NCBI GenBank assembly: GCA_964250265.1
Contig: CAXUFG010000147.1
Coordinates: 1 to 13,254 of the forward strand
DNA: 13,254 bases
Source: GCA-003244245 sp964250265
Lineage (GTDB): Bacteria; Actinomycetota; Actinomycetes; Mycobacteriales; Pseudonocardiaceae
Reading direction: 5' to 3'
Shown: positions 1 to 8,048 of the stretch, one piece after another
How the letters are laid out: every line of letters begins with the position of its first letter
Numbering within the stretch: the stretch's first letter is position 1
The notes under the pieces: generated by a model
Database searches by the model: none
Seen by the model: the letters and a program-made list of their open reading frames with translations, nothing else
What the model was told of the DNA's origin: nothing
Position numbers and translations under genes: made by a program

Positions 1-13
1 TGCGGTGGGTCAT
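1..13 (-). CDS. possible 5' end of a gene running off the left edge
   Basis: On the minus strand an ATG at 13-11 is preceded by a purine-rich tract (AGGGGAGGGA, complement of about 21-30) at a plausible ribosome-binding distance. Only four codons (M-T-H-R) lie inside the window, so nothing can be said about the product. The call rests on the Shine-Dalgarno-like tract and on the absence of any better explanation for the 1-228 interval. Confidence 0.25.
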
Positions 14-228
14 GCGAGCGTCCCTCCCCTGTGATGCCGGCTGCTGATCTGCCACCCGGAGCCTCCCGCCGGCCAGCGAGCGGCGATCGCGAGAGGGCGA
101 GGCTACACAATGGGCGGGCCGGCTGCGCTCGGTGACCCAGGCGCGTCGGCCGATCTCACTCGATCGCCGCCGCACAGTGCGTCGTCGATCTCGCGGAGAC
201 CCTGCGCAACGGAGCGCAACGTAATCAG

Positions 229-1452
229 CTAGCCCGCCAGCTTGGCCCCGGCGGCGGCGAAGATGCGTTCCACGTTGTCGCCGGCGAAGAACTCTGCCGG
301 AGACGTCACTCCGGCGCAGACCCGCACGAAGGCGTCCATCGCCTCGGAGTTGCCGTGCACCGCCCCCAGCAGCTGCGCCAGCTCCGGTGGCGGCGGCTCG
401 AGCCTCGCGAACTGGATAGTGAAGTCGTACATCGGCAGGACGTGCTGGTCGCGGGTGGATTGATAGCGCGCCATCGCAACGTCGAAGGAGCACACCCCGG
501 AGAATGTCTCGTCCAGGGCCGTGGCGCAGAGTTCGGCATCCCGGAAGGCGTCGGTGATCCCCTGGGCGGTGATGGGGTCCTTGTTGTAGCCGGCATCTCC
601 CACCAGTGCCCAGCCAGGGCCGAAGGGCTTGCGGAAGAAGTTCGGTACGACGGTACCGACGTAGCGCCCCTCGCGGGTAGCGGCCCGGATCCGTTCGGCG
701 AAGGGCGGCGCCAGTTCGAACATCTTGAGGAAGTTTCCTTCGATGTCCTTCTTGTTGGCCTCGAACTCCGTGAACGGCCAGCCGCCGACGACCAGCGTCA
801 GGCCGTCGTTGGTGGGCAACGCCGCGAATGCCCGGTCGGGACGGACGTAGGCCTCGAAGCGGCCCTCCACCGGCAGCCCGCTGTAGTAGGTGTAGTAGCC
901 GCACGACAGGCGCGGCTTATCGTGGTACTGGTCGGGTCGCACGGACTGCGCGACCAGCGAGTGCCAGCCATCTGCCCCGACGACCACGCGGGCGTGCTCG
1001 GTGACGGTCGCCCCGTTGCGGCTGTGTCCGCGAACCCCGGTCACCTGACCGTCCTCGAAGACGACGTCGGAGACGGTGAAGCCCTCCCGCACCTCGGCTC
1101 CCGCCTCGGATGCCGCGTCCACGAGCAGCTTGTCCAGCACCGTCCGTCGAGGCCCGTAGGCGACCGGAGCGTCGTCGGTCCCCGGTGCCCCGGAGATCGC
1201 GAAAGGGCCGAAGTCGAACGAATAGCTGCGGATTGGTGGGCACCCCGTCGCCGTGACCCGGTCCAGCAGGCCCCATCTCCGCAGCGCCGCCACGCCCGGC
1301 GGGTGGATGAGGTGCGTGGAGATCGTGTCGCTGGGGAAGCTCGCCCGGTCGGCCACCAAGACCCGGTAGCCGGCCCTGGCCAGCAGCATGGCGGTCGGTG
1401 ACCCGGCGCAGCGCGCGCCCACCACGATGGCGTCGTAATGGTTCTCGGTCAT
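229..1452 (-). CDS. FAD-dependent oxidoreductase, class A monooxygenase / geranylgeranyl-reductase-like
   Basis: This is a predicted 407-residue single-domain flavoprotein of the PHBH fold, which uses FAD and NAD(P)H to hydroxylate or reduce a small organic substrate in the cytoplasm. The N-terminal Rossmann strand reads IVVGARCAG (residues 9-17), with the G12-x-R14-x-x-G17 variant of the dinucleotide-binding loop. A central VVGADG matches the family's DG motif. GDAG at residues 285-288, followed by KDPITAQGI, matches the second FAD-contacting GD motif. I chose the ATG at 1452 because AGGAG (complement of 1459-1463) sits six bases upstream and the FAD motif starts a few residues later; the open frame continues upstream to 1674 but that part has no family character. 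It is divergent from the flavoprotein at 1667, so the two may share a control region. The substrate is unknown: homologues act on polyketides, aromatics and isoprenoids. The flavoprotein class is secure; the reaction is not. Confidence 0.9.
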   Translation of the reverse strand: MTENHYDAIVVGARCAGSPTAMLLARAGYRVLVADRASFPSDTISTHLIHPPGVAALRRWGLLDRVTATGCPPIRSYSFDFGPFAISGAPGTDDAPVAYGPRRTVLDKLLVDAASEAGAEVREGFTVSDVVFEDGQVTGVRGHSRNGATVTEHARVVVGADGWHSLVAQSVRPDQYHDKPRLSCGYYTYYSGLPVEGRFEAYVRPDRAFAALPTNDGLTLVVGGWPFTEFEANKKDIEGNFLKMFELAPPFAERIRAATREGRYVGTVVPNFFRKPFGPGWALVGDAGYNKDPITAQGITDAFRDAELCATALDETFSGVCSFDVAMARYQSTRDQHVLPMYDFTIQFARLEPPPPELAQLLGAVHGNSEAMDAFVRVCAGVTSPAEFFAGDNVERIFAAAGAKLAG

Positions 1453-1663
1453 GTCGGACTCCTGATTCGGCGATGAGCGCCAGGATGCAGGTATAGAGAC
1501 GGCGAAGTATCGGGGAAATACCCCATTCACAGGCTGGGTTTCTGCCTGACGACGCTCCAGAAGGTGGGTGGAGGTATCAGGACGGGCGCCGCGGCATCTA
1601 TTTCTGTGGGGGAGGTCCACTGCATGACGTCTGCCGTGATCTTCGACCGTCTCATGAGGTATC
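1453..1663. promoter_or_regulatory. divergent intergenic control region between two flavoprotein genes
   Basis: This 211-base gap separates divergently read genes and must hold both promoters. It contains a small dyad, GGGG-AAATA-CCCC (1512-1524), and a TATACC hexamer on the minus strand (complement of about 1490-1495) that could be a -10 element for the minus-strand gene. No convincing -35 element was found. For the plus-strand gene, GAGG at 1655-1658 is the ribosome site. The dyad is short and may be chance; the regulatory role is inferred from position. Confidence 0.3.
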
Positions 1664-1666
1664 GTG

Positions 1667-2947
1667 ATGACCACCCCCCGAACGGAGCCCCGGGCTGAGC
1701 GAATCGAGTCGGGCGACGTCCCGGTGGTGGTGATCGGGGCGGGCCAGGCGGGCCTGGCGGTGAGCCAGGAGCTGACCGCCCTTGGCGTCGATCACGTCGT
1801 GGTGGAACGGGGCCGGGTTGGTGAGTCCTGGCGTGGCCGCTGGGATAGCTTCTGCCTGGTAACACCGAATTGGACACTGAGCTTGCCGGGTGCCCCGTAC
1901 CGGGGCGACGATCCCGAAGGCTTCGTCCCCCGCGACGAGATTGTCCGGTACCTGCAGCGGTATGCGTCAGCCTTCAGTGCTCCTGTTCGCGAGGGAATCG
2001 GCGTCGACAGCCTCGAACCCGGACGCAACGGCGGGTTCCTGCTTCGCACCTCCGCAGGCGACATGCGCGCGGAGTCAGTCGTTGTGTGCACCGGTACCTA
2101 TCAGCGGCCGCACCGTCCCGATGTTGCTGCTGCGTTCCCCCCGGGTGTGCTCATGATCGATGCCGAGGACTACCGGAATCCAGCTGCCCTTCTACCGGGG
2201 AAGGTGCTCGTGGTGGGCAGCGGCCAGACCGGTTGCCAGATCTCCGAGGAGCTGCACGAGTCGGGCCGTGACGTCTTCCTGGCCTGCGGGCGGGCGCCGT
2301 GGGTGCCGCGGCGAATCGACGGCCGCGACATCGTCACCTGGCTCAAGGAGACGACCTTCTTGGACGCGCCGCTGAGCGCTCTGCCCTCGCCCGCCGCTCG
2401 GCTGAACGCCAACCTGCAGGCGACCGGCAGCCGAGGCGGCCATGACCTGCACTACCGCACGTTGCAGGCGATGGGTGTGCAACTCCTAGGCCGCTTGACC
2501 GGCGTGGCGGGCCGTCGGGCGTGCTTCGCGGGTGATCTGGCCGACTCCGTGGCCTTCGGTGATGCCCGCTACGCCGACATTCGACAGCTGCTCACCGAGC
2601 AGCTCCCGGTCAAGGGTATGACGGTGCCCGAGCTGCCCGACCCTCCGCCGTTCCAGGCCGACCCGCCGCTTGAGCTGGATGTTGCGGACTTCGGCGTAGT
2701 GGTCTTCACCTCCGGCTTCCGCCCCGACTACGCCCGCTGGATCCGGTTTCCCGCTTTCGATGCCATGGGCTTCCCGCTCACCGACAACTGTGCGAGCGCG
2801 GTGGTCCCGGGCCTGTTCTTCTGCGGCGTCCACTTCCTGCGCAAGCGCAAGTCCGGAACGTTGCTCGGCGTAGGCGAGGACGCCGCCATCGTGGCGCACT
2901 CGGTAGCCCGCACTCGGTCGTCGCGTCCCAATCTGTCTCGCGGATAA
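1667..2947 (+). CDS. flavin-dependent monooxygenase, two-Rossmann FAD/NAD(P) type (CzcO/FMO-like)
   Basis: This 426-residue protein has two nucleotide-binding motifs. The FAD site is VVVIGAGQAGL (G24, G26, G29), followed by an acidic VVVERG. The NAD(P)H site is VLVVGSGQTGCQ (G184, G186, G189). Between them lie ESWRGRWDSFCLVTPNW and the VVVCTGTY loop that closes the FAD domain. This layout is that of flavin-containing monooxygenase-like proteins, and the WDSFCLVTPNW, DYRNP and FRPDY stretches resemble the MSMEG_0569-type flavin-dependent oxidoreductases as I remember them. The likely role is NAD(P)H-driven oxygenation of a small molecule. A GTG at 1664 directly precedes the ATG at 1667; I prefer ATG because of the spacing from GAGG at 1655-1658. 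It is divergent from the FAD enzyme at 229-1452 and 111 bases ahead of a LuxR regulator on the same strand, so it could be in one transcript with it. The substrate is unknown. Confidence 0.9.
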   Translation: MTTPRTEPRAERIESGDVPVVVIGAGQAGLAVSQELTALGVDHVVVERGRVGESWRGRWDSFCLVTPNWTLSLPGAPYRGDDPEGFVPRDEIVRYLQRYASAFSAPVREGIGVDSLEPGRNGGFLLRTSAGDMRAESVVVCTGTYQRPHRPDVAAAFPPGVLMIDAEDYRNPAALLPGKVLVVGSGQTGCQISEELHESGRDVFLACGRAPWVPRRIDGRDIVTWLKETTFLDAPLSALPSPAARLNANLQATGSRGGHDLHYRTLQAMGVQLLGRLTGVAGRRACFAGDLADSVAFGDARYADIRQLLTEQLPVKGMTVPELPDPPPFQADPPLELDVADFGVVVFTSGFRPDYARWIRFPAFDAMGFPLTDNCASAVVPGLFFCGVHFLRKRKSGTLLGVGEDAAIVAHSVARTRSSRPNLSRG

Positions 2948-3058
2948 CGTTAGTCGCTGAGGTGGCACGGCGCGCGTTGGTTCATCCACGTGACCTGCGA
3001 CGCACACTGTCGGCACGGCAACTCCTGCGGGAGCTCCGGCAGGGGATCGGAGACCTAG

Positions 3059-4699
3059 GTGGACCCACTCGACGAGCTGGAACGCGGCCGCGCCTGCTAC
3101 CAGCAACGGGCTTGGCGCGATGCGCACCAGACGCTGTCGTGCATCGACGGGTCGGTCGGGCTGGCGGCCCCGGATCTCGAACTGCTGGCGATGTCGGCGT
3201 TTCTCGTCGGCCGGGACGACGAAGCCGTCCGTGTGATGGAGCGGGCTCATCGGGCCCACCTGCAGGCAGCAGACCCGGTCGGTGCCGCACGGTGCGCCAT
3301 CTGGGCCGGCTTCGGGCTGTTCGACATGGGCGAGCCGGCCCAGGCGATCGGCTGGTTCAGCCGGGCCGGCAGGGTCCTCGATCGCGCCGACCGGGACTGC
3401 GCCGAGCGCGGCTACCTGCTGATACCCGACGTTCTCCAGCGTCTCGATGATGACGCCGAGGCGGCGTACCGCACCGCGTCGGCCATCGCAGAGATCGGTG
3501 AGCGGTGCAACGACGTCGACCTGGTCACCTTTGCGTTGAAAGCGCAGGGCCGGGCCAGGATCAGGCAAGGGCGCGTCGCGGAAGGCATGGCGCTGCTGGA
3601 CGAGGCCATGGTCGCGGTGATCGCGGGGGAGCTGACCTCGCCGATGTTCACTGGCCTGATCTACTGCAGCGTCATTGACGCCTGCCGGGAGGTCTATGAC
3701 CTCGGTCGTGCCCGGCAGTGGACCGCCGCGCTGACCCGGTGGTGCGACGCCCAACCCGGTCTGGTCAATTTCACCGGTCAGTGCCTGGTACACCGCGCCG
3801 AGATCATGCAGCTGCGCGGCGAATGGCGGGACTCGTTGGCGGAGGCACGGCGCGCGGGTGAACGTTTCTCGCAGAAGACGACCCGCGAGCTGGCCACCGC
3901 GGGCGCTCACTACCAGCAGGCGGAGGTGCTCCGGTTGCTGGGAGAGTTCGCCCCGGCCGAACAGGCCTACCGCAGCGCCAGCAGCTGGGGGTGGCAGCCA
4001 CAGCCGGGCCTGGCCCTGCTCCGGCTGGCCCAAGGACGCGCCGACGCTGCGGAGGCCGCGATCTGCCGGGTACTGGGTGAGACCACGCAGCGGTGGGAAC
4101 GGGCCCGGTTGCTGCCGGCGTACGTGGAGATCATGCTGGCCGTAGGTGCGGGCGACAAGGCGCGCAACGCCAGCAACGAGCTGACCGAGATCGCCGGTCA
4201 CTACCAGGGCAAGGTGCTGGAAGCGTTGGCTGCGCAGGCCGGCGGCGCGGTCGAGCTAGCCGCGGGGACGCCGACCAAGGCGCTGGTCGCGCTGCGCCGA
4301 GCGGGTCAGCTGTGGCGGCAGGTGGAGGCGCCGTATGAGATCGCCAGAGTGCAGGTGCTGATGGGTTTGGCCTGCCGGGCGCTGGGCGACGAGGACTCCG
4401 CCGCGCTGGAGCTGGTGGCCGCACGGTCGGCGTTCGCGCAACTGGGTGCCGCGCCCGACCTGGCCCGGCTCGATGCCCTCACCTGCGGTCCCGCGGCAGC
4501 GGGCGCTCCCGGGCTGACCCCCCGCGAGCTGGAGGTGCTGCGGTTGGTAGCGGCTGGGAAGTCGAACCGGTTGATCGCCGCCGATCTGGTGCTCAGCGAG
4601 AAGACGGTGGCCCGCCACGTGAGCAACATCCTCGCCAAGCTGGACCTGCCGTCCCGCTCGGCCGCCACCGCGCACGCTTACCGGCATGGCCTGGTCTAG
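3059..4699 (+). CDS. LuxR-family transcriptional regulator with helical-repeat (TPR-like) body
   Basis: This 546-residue protein carries a canonical LuxR/FixJ helix-turn-helix at its extreme C-terminus (residues 486-546: LTPRELEVLRLVAAGKSNRLIAADL, then SEKTVARHVSNILAKL). The roughly 480 residues before it are Ala/Leu/Arg-rich paired helices of TPR type. No Walker A motif is visible, so it differs from the large ATP-dependent LAL regulators, although its body resembles their C-terminal repeat half. It probably binds DNA as a dimer and responds to a ligand or partner through the repeat domain. The start is GTG 3059, with GGAG at 3049-3052 six bases upstream; residues DPLDELERGRACYQQ already look like the first repeat helix. 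It is 125 bases upstream of, and co-directional with, the hydrolase-oxidase fusion, an arrangement that suggests it regulates that gene. The ligand is unknown. Confidence 0.92.
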   Translation: MDPLDELERGRACYQQRAWRDAHQTLSCIDGSVGLAAPDLELLAMSAFLVGRDDEAVRVMERAHRAHLQAADPVGAARCAIWAGFGLFDMGEPAQAIGWFSRAGRVLDRADRDCAERGYLLIPDVLQRLDDDAEAAYRTASAIAEIGERCNDVDLVTFALKAQGRARIRQGRVAEGMALLDEAMVAVIAGELTSPMFTGLIYCSVIDACREVYDLGRARQWTAALTRWCDAQPGLVNFTGQCLVHRAEIMQLRGEWRDSLAEARRAGERFSQKTTRELATAGAHYQQAEVLRLLGEFAPAEQAYRSASSWGWQPQPGLALLRLAQGRADAAEAAICRVLGETTQRWERARLLPAYVEIMLAVGAGDKARNASNELTEIAGHYQGKVLEALAAQAGGAVELAAGTPTKALVALRRAGQLWRQVEAPYEIARVQVLMGLACRALGDEDSAALELVAARSAFAQLGAAPDLARLDALTCGPAAAGAPGLTPRELEVLRLVAAGKSNRLIAADLVLSEKTVARHVSNILAKLDLPSRSAATAHAYRHGLV

Positions 4700-4765
4700 A
4701 GCCGCCTACACAGTTCTACCCACTCGCACCACCCGCGGACTCACATGTTTCTCCCGACGCGAGAA

Positions 4766-4793
4766 CACCGGCCAGCTCCGTAGCTTGCCGGTG
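4766..4793 (+). promoter_or_regulatory. strong hairpin / dyad upstream of the hydrolase-oxidase fusion gene
   Basis: CACCGGCCAGCT (4766-4777) pairs with AGCTTGCCGGTG (4782-4793) across a four-base loop CCGT, giving 12-base arms with one mismatch. It lies 67 bases after the luxR-type stop and ends 31 bases before the ATG at 4825, whose ribosome site is GGGAGA (about 4814-4819). No T-run follows, so it is not a classic intrinsic terminator. It could be a factor-assisted terminator for the regulator gene, an RNA element in the leader of the fusion gene, or a dyad operator for the adjacent LuxR protein. Confidence 0.55.
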
Positions 4794-4824
4794 ACGGTGC
4801 CCGCACCCCACCAGGGAGACGACG

Positions 4825-7173
4825 ATGACCAGCCAGCCCCGCGTCACGGACCGAGCCCAACACATCACCGGTAACCAGGCACGGCAACGGCTACTGGCGG
4901 CGATGCCCGTCACCCAGCGGCAGCTGGACGTGGCGGGTGTCTCGACCGCCGTGCTGGAGGGCGGTGACGGGCCTGCGGTCGTGCTGCTGCACGGGCCGGG
5001 CGGGAATGCGGCCCACTGGCTGCGGGTCGTCCCGGATCTGGTCTCGGGTCATCACGTGATCGTCCCCGACCTGCCCGGCCAGGGTGCCTCGGAGGTCACC
5101 GGCGGCGCGCTGGACGCCGATCGCGCGCTGAGCTGGCTCGGCGCCCTCATCGAACGCACCTGCGCGAGGCCACCGTTGCTGGTGGGCTACGCGCTCGGGG
5201 GCGCCATCGCGGCCCGCTTCGCCGCCGACCACAGTGATCTGCTCAGCCGGCTGGTGCTGGTGGACGCGTTCGGGCTGAGCCCGTTCGAGCCGGCACCGGA
5301 TTTCGGTCTCGCGTTGAACGACTTCCTCACCGACCCGAGCGAGCACACCCACGACCAGCTCTGGCGGTTCTGCGCGACCGATCTGGACACGCTGCGCCAC
5401 CGGATGGGCGAGCTCTGGGAACCGTTCCGCGCTTACAACGTGGACCGCGCCCGCACACCAGCCGTGCAGGAGGCCCTCGGCGCCCTGATGGAGCAGTTCG
5501 GCGGACCGCCGATCCCGCCGGCGGAGCTGGCGCGGATCACGGTGGTGACCACCCTGGTCTGGGGGCGGCACGATCTGGCGACGCCGCTCCGGATCGCTGA
5601 GGCGGCCAGTGCCCGGTACGGCTGGCCCCTGCAGGTCATCGAGGACTGCGCCGACGACCCACCCGTGGAAGCGCCCCAGGCCCTCATCCGCGCACTGCGC
5701 AGCTCTGAACTCCAGCCACCCGTGACCGCATACCTTCTCGCCACCCGCGATGGCCCGGCGACCACCTTGACCGCTGAGATCGTCGAGGGGTTCCGCGGCC
5801 GGCTGCGCGGCGCGCTGCGCACTCCGCGAGATGCAGGATTCGCCGACGCGACGCAGCTCTGGAACGGCATGATCACCGCGAAGCCGGCGCTTGTCGTCAC
5901 CGCAGCCGGCACCGCCGACGTCGTCGAGGCAGTGGGATTCGCCCGCGAGCAGGACCTCGCGCTGTCGGTGCGCGGCGGCGGCCACAACATCGCCGGCACC
6001 GCGCTGGCCGACGGCGGCCTGACCATCGACATGTCCGGGCTGCGCGAGGTCGTGGTCGATCCGCAGGCCCGGACCGCGACGGTGCAGGCCGGCTGCCGGC
6101 TCGGTGACGTCGACCGCGCGACCCAACGCTACGGCCTGGCCACCCCGCTGGGCTTCATCTCGGAGGTCGGCGTGGCGGGCCTGACCCTCGGCGGTGGCCT
6201 GGGGTATCTGACCCGCCGGTTCGGCTGGACGGTGGACAGCCTGCTCGAAGTCGAGATCGTCACCGCTGACAGCCGGGTCCACCGAGCCAGCCGCGACAAG
6301 TACCCCGACCTGTTCTGGGCGGTCCGCGGCGCCGGCGCCAACTTCGGCGTCGTCACCTCGTTCACCTTCCGGCTGCACGAGGTCGGCCCGACCGTCTACG
6401 GCGGCCTGATCGCCTGGCCGGGCGAACGGGCGCACGAGATCCTGCGGGCCTACCGGACGATCACCACCCAGGCACCGAGGGAGCTGGCCGTCTGGCTGCT
6501 CCTGATCAACGCACCTCCGGAACCGTTCGTACCCCAGCAGTGGCACGGTAAGAAGATCTGCGCCATGGCCGTGTGCTACACCGGTGACCTGGCCGCCACC
6601 GATGACGTCCTGGCACCGATCCGAGCCATCGGCGACCCGATCATGGACTTCCTGGCCGAGCAGCCCTACACCCAGGTGCAGTCCTACCTCGACGACGCCG
6701 AGCCCAAGGGATTGCACTATTACTGGAAGACCGACTACGCCACCGAGCTCAGCGACGAACTCCTTGACCTCACCCAGCAGCTGTTCGCCGACTGCCCCAT
6801 CCCGGGCATCGATCTCGGGTTCCTCCAGATCGGCGGAGCCGTCAACGAGCGCGACGAGGACGACGGCGCTGCCGGGAACCGCAACGCCCGGTATGTGATC
6901 GGCACGAACGCCATGTGGGAGCCCGACGAGCCCCGGGCGGCGGAGTACCGGGACTGGATCCGCGGCGCGTGGACCCAGCTGCATCCCTTCTCCACCGGCC
7001 GCACCTACGTCAACTTCCAGTCCGCAGACGAGGACCCCGAGCGCGTCAGGGCAAGCTACGGTGACAACTTCGACCGTCTACTTGAGATCAAGAAGACCTA
7101 CGACCCGGACAACCTGTTCCGCTCCAACCGCAACATTCACGCGCTGGCCGCTGGGCGCCGGCTTCACGGCTGA
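4825..7173 (+). CDS. alpha/beta-hydrolase fold (catalytically degenerate) fused to berberine-bridge-type FAD oxidase
   Basis: This 782-residue protein has two domains. Residues about 35-295 are an alpha/beta-hydrolase fold with oxyanion loop LLHGPGGNAAHW. Its nucleophile elbow is V-G-Y-A-L-G-G with Ala123 where Ser is expected. Asp250 is in the usual VWGRHD, but Ala276-Asp277 replace the usual Gly-His, so two of three triad residues are gone. Residues about 310-782 are a complete FAD-linked oxidase: VRGGGH with His387 (the 8-alpha-histidyl FAD attachment residue in this family), VGVAGLTLGGGLG, DLFWAVRGAGANFGVVT, and a C-terminal YVNF (728-731) with YDPDNLF. Ile445 sits where bicovalent members have Cys, so a single covalent FAD link is expected. 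The likely role is O2-dependent oxidation of an alcohol or ring system, forming H2O2. The start is supported by GGGAGA before the ATG. It lies downstream of the LuxR-type gene and is probably its target. The fusion is continuous and shows no frame change at the linker. Confidence 0.93.
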   Translation: MTSQPRVTDRAQHITGNQARQRLLAAMPVTQRQLDVAGVSTAVLEGGDGPAVVLLHGPGGNAAHWLRVVPDLVSGHHVIVPDLPGQGASEVTGGALDADRALSWLGALIERTCARPPLLVGYALGGAIAARFAADHSDLLSRLVLVDAFGLSPFEPAPDFGLALNDFLTDPSEHTHDQLWRFCATDLDTLRHRMGELWEPFRAYNVDRARTPAVQEALGALMEQFGGPPIPPAELARITVVTTLVWGRHDLATPLRIAEAASARYGWPLQVIEDCADDPPVEAPQALIRALRSSELQPPVTAYLLATRDGPATTLTAEIVEGFRGRLRGALRTPRDAGFADATQLWNGMITAKPALVVTAAGTADVVEAVGFAREQDLALSVRGGGHNIAGTALADGGLTIDMSGLREVVVDPQARTATVQAGCRLGDVDRATQRYGLATPLGFISEVGVAGLTLGGGLGYLTRRFGWTVDSLLEVEIVTADSRVHRASRDKYPDLFWAVRGAGANFGVVTSFTFRLHEVGPTVYGGLIAWPGERAHEILRAYRTITTQAPRELAVWLLLINAPPEPFVPQQWHGKKICAMAVCYTGDLAATDDVLAPIRAIGDPIMDFLAEQPYTQVQSYLDDAEPKGLHYYWKTDYATELSDELLDLTQQLFADCPIPGIDLGFLQIGGAVNERDEDDGAAGNRNARYVIGTNAMWEPDEPRAAEYRDWIRGAWTQLHPFSTGRTYVNFQSADEDPERVRASYGDNFDRLLEIKKTYDPDNLFRSNRNIHALAAGRRLHG

Positions 7174-7265
7174 TCAAGGCGCAGCTTGGGGAGGAGTTCG
7201 TCCGCTTCGCCGCCGACCGCGGCTATGAGCTGCCCGGCGTCGCACTTGTCGCGTTGGCCAGCTGA
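7164..7265 (+). pseudogene. possible C-terminal remnant of a methyltransferase-like gene
   Basis: Just after the fusion gene, in another frame, a well-biased stretch reads LIKAQLGEEFVRFAADRGYE, then LPGVALVALAS and TGA at 7263-7265. It has no start codon or ribosome site of its own. The 'EFVRFAA...GYE.PGVALVA' ending resembles the final strands of some actinobacterial SAM-dependent methyltransferases as I remember them, but the match is short. It overlaps antisense with the last codons of the minus-strand methyltransferase. It may be a leftover of a recombined gene or chance. Confidence 0.3.
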
Positions 7266-8044
7266 AATCCACTGACTGCCCACGCCCGGGCCGTCAGTCG
7301 GATGGTGCCGGTTGCGTCGCACGGCAGCCGGCTGCGGAGGTTCTCGCGGAGAGCGACCCGATGGTCCTCGGAAAGCGTCATGCAGTAGCCGGGAGCAGGC
7401 CCCTGCCCGCCAAGAAACGGATTCCAGAAGTCGTCGAAATCAGCGAAGACGGTAGGCACGTCTAGCGGTTCCACTATGATTTCTGTCAAGCCCGCCGCCC
7501 CGAAGAGCTGCCGCAGCGGCTCCGGCCGGCAAATTGGGAAGCGCTGGCCTTCGTCCAGGTCCGCGGCTGCCGGGTCCAGCTCGATGGCAGCGTCCCAGAA
7601 TGCGCGGATCATGCCCATGCCTTCGGCATAGTCCCAGACATAGCCGGCAATGAGACCATCGCGACGCGCAACTCGACGCATCTCTGCGACGGCGTCGAGC
7701 GGATCGGGCACGAAGTTCAATACCAGCGCCGAGACAACCCGGTCGAATTCTCCGTCCTCGGCGGGAATCGCCGCTGCGCTGCCAATCCGGCCTTCGAAGC
7801 GCGCGTCTTCGGCGTGCTGGCGGGCGGCACCCAGATACCCCTCGGACGGGTCGACGCCGACTACCCGGCTGGGATTCTCGGAGTTGAGGATTGTGTGCGC
7901 CAGCGCACCGGTACCGCACCCGACGTCGCACCAGGCGGCCAACGGCCGTCCCGGTAGCCAGCGAAGGAAGCCGCCCGCGACCAGCCGACTCCACCGTCCG
8001 ACATAGGGTTCGTACGCCTGCCCGCTGTCCCACACCTCGGCCAT
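7223..8044 (-). CDS. class I SAM-dependent methyltransferase
   Basis: This predicted 273-residue cytoplasmic enzyme transfers a methyl group from S-adenosylmethionine. Motif I is D40-V-G-C-G-T-G46, the acidic residue ending strand 2 is D65 (VVGVD), and FDRVVSALVLNFVPDPLDAV, followed by EMRRVARRDG, forms motifs II and III of the Methyltransf_11/25 group. I chose the ATG at 8044 because MAEVWDSGQAYEPYVGRW is the normal family N-terminus; the open frame continues upstream to 8617 but that part is antisense to the dehydratase gene. It starts five bases after the stop of a short upstream frame, so the two look translationally coupled. The last dozen or so residues (after ARAWAVSG) look unnatural and lie opposite the remnant at 7164-7265, so the original 3' end may have been replaced. 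The substrate is unknown; a tailoring role is possible given the dehydratase next door. Confidence 0.9.
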   Translation of the reverse strand: MAEVWDSGQAYEPYVGRWSRLVAGGFLRWLPGRPLAAWCDVGCGTGALAHTILNSENPSRVVGVDPSEGYLGAARQHAEDARFEGRIGSAAAIPAEDGEFDRVVSALVLNFVPDPLDAVAEMRRVARRDGLIAGYVWDYAEGMGMIRAFWDAAIELDPAAADLDEGQRFPICRPEPLRQLFGAAGLTEIIVEPLDVPTVFADFDDFWNPFLGGQGPAPGYCMTLSEDHRVALRENLRSRLPCDATGTIRLTARAWAVSGFQLANATSATPGSS

Positions 8045-8048
8045 CCTG

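Noticed and set aside
80..170. 10-base inverted repeat GCGGCGATCG (80-89) and CGATCGCCGC (161-170)
   Set aside because: It is perfect but short, separated by 71 bases, and built from GC-rich self-palindromic sequence that is expected by chance here.
355..1401. 348-codon plus-strand open frame
   Set aside because: It is the mirror of the intact FAD enzyme on the minus strand, with no family signature.
2486..4201. 571-codon minus-strand open frame
   Set aside because: It is antisense to the flavoprotein and LuxR-type genes, has no recognisable motif, and has the Gln/Gly/Arg-rich composition typical of GC-rich shadow frames.
4891..6984. 697-codon minus-strand open frame
   Set aside because: It lies wholly antisense to the hydrolase-oxidase fusion and shows no domain or ribosome site; it is open only because of high GC.
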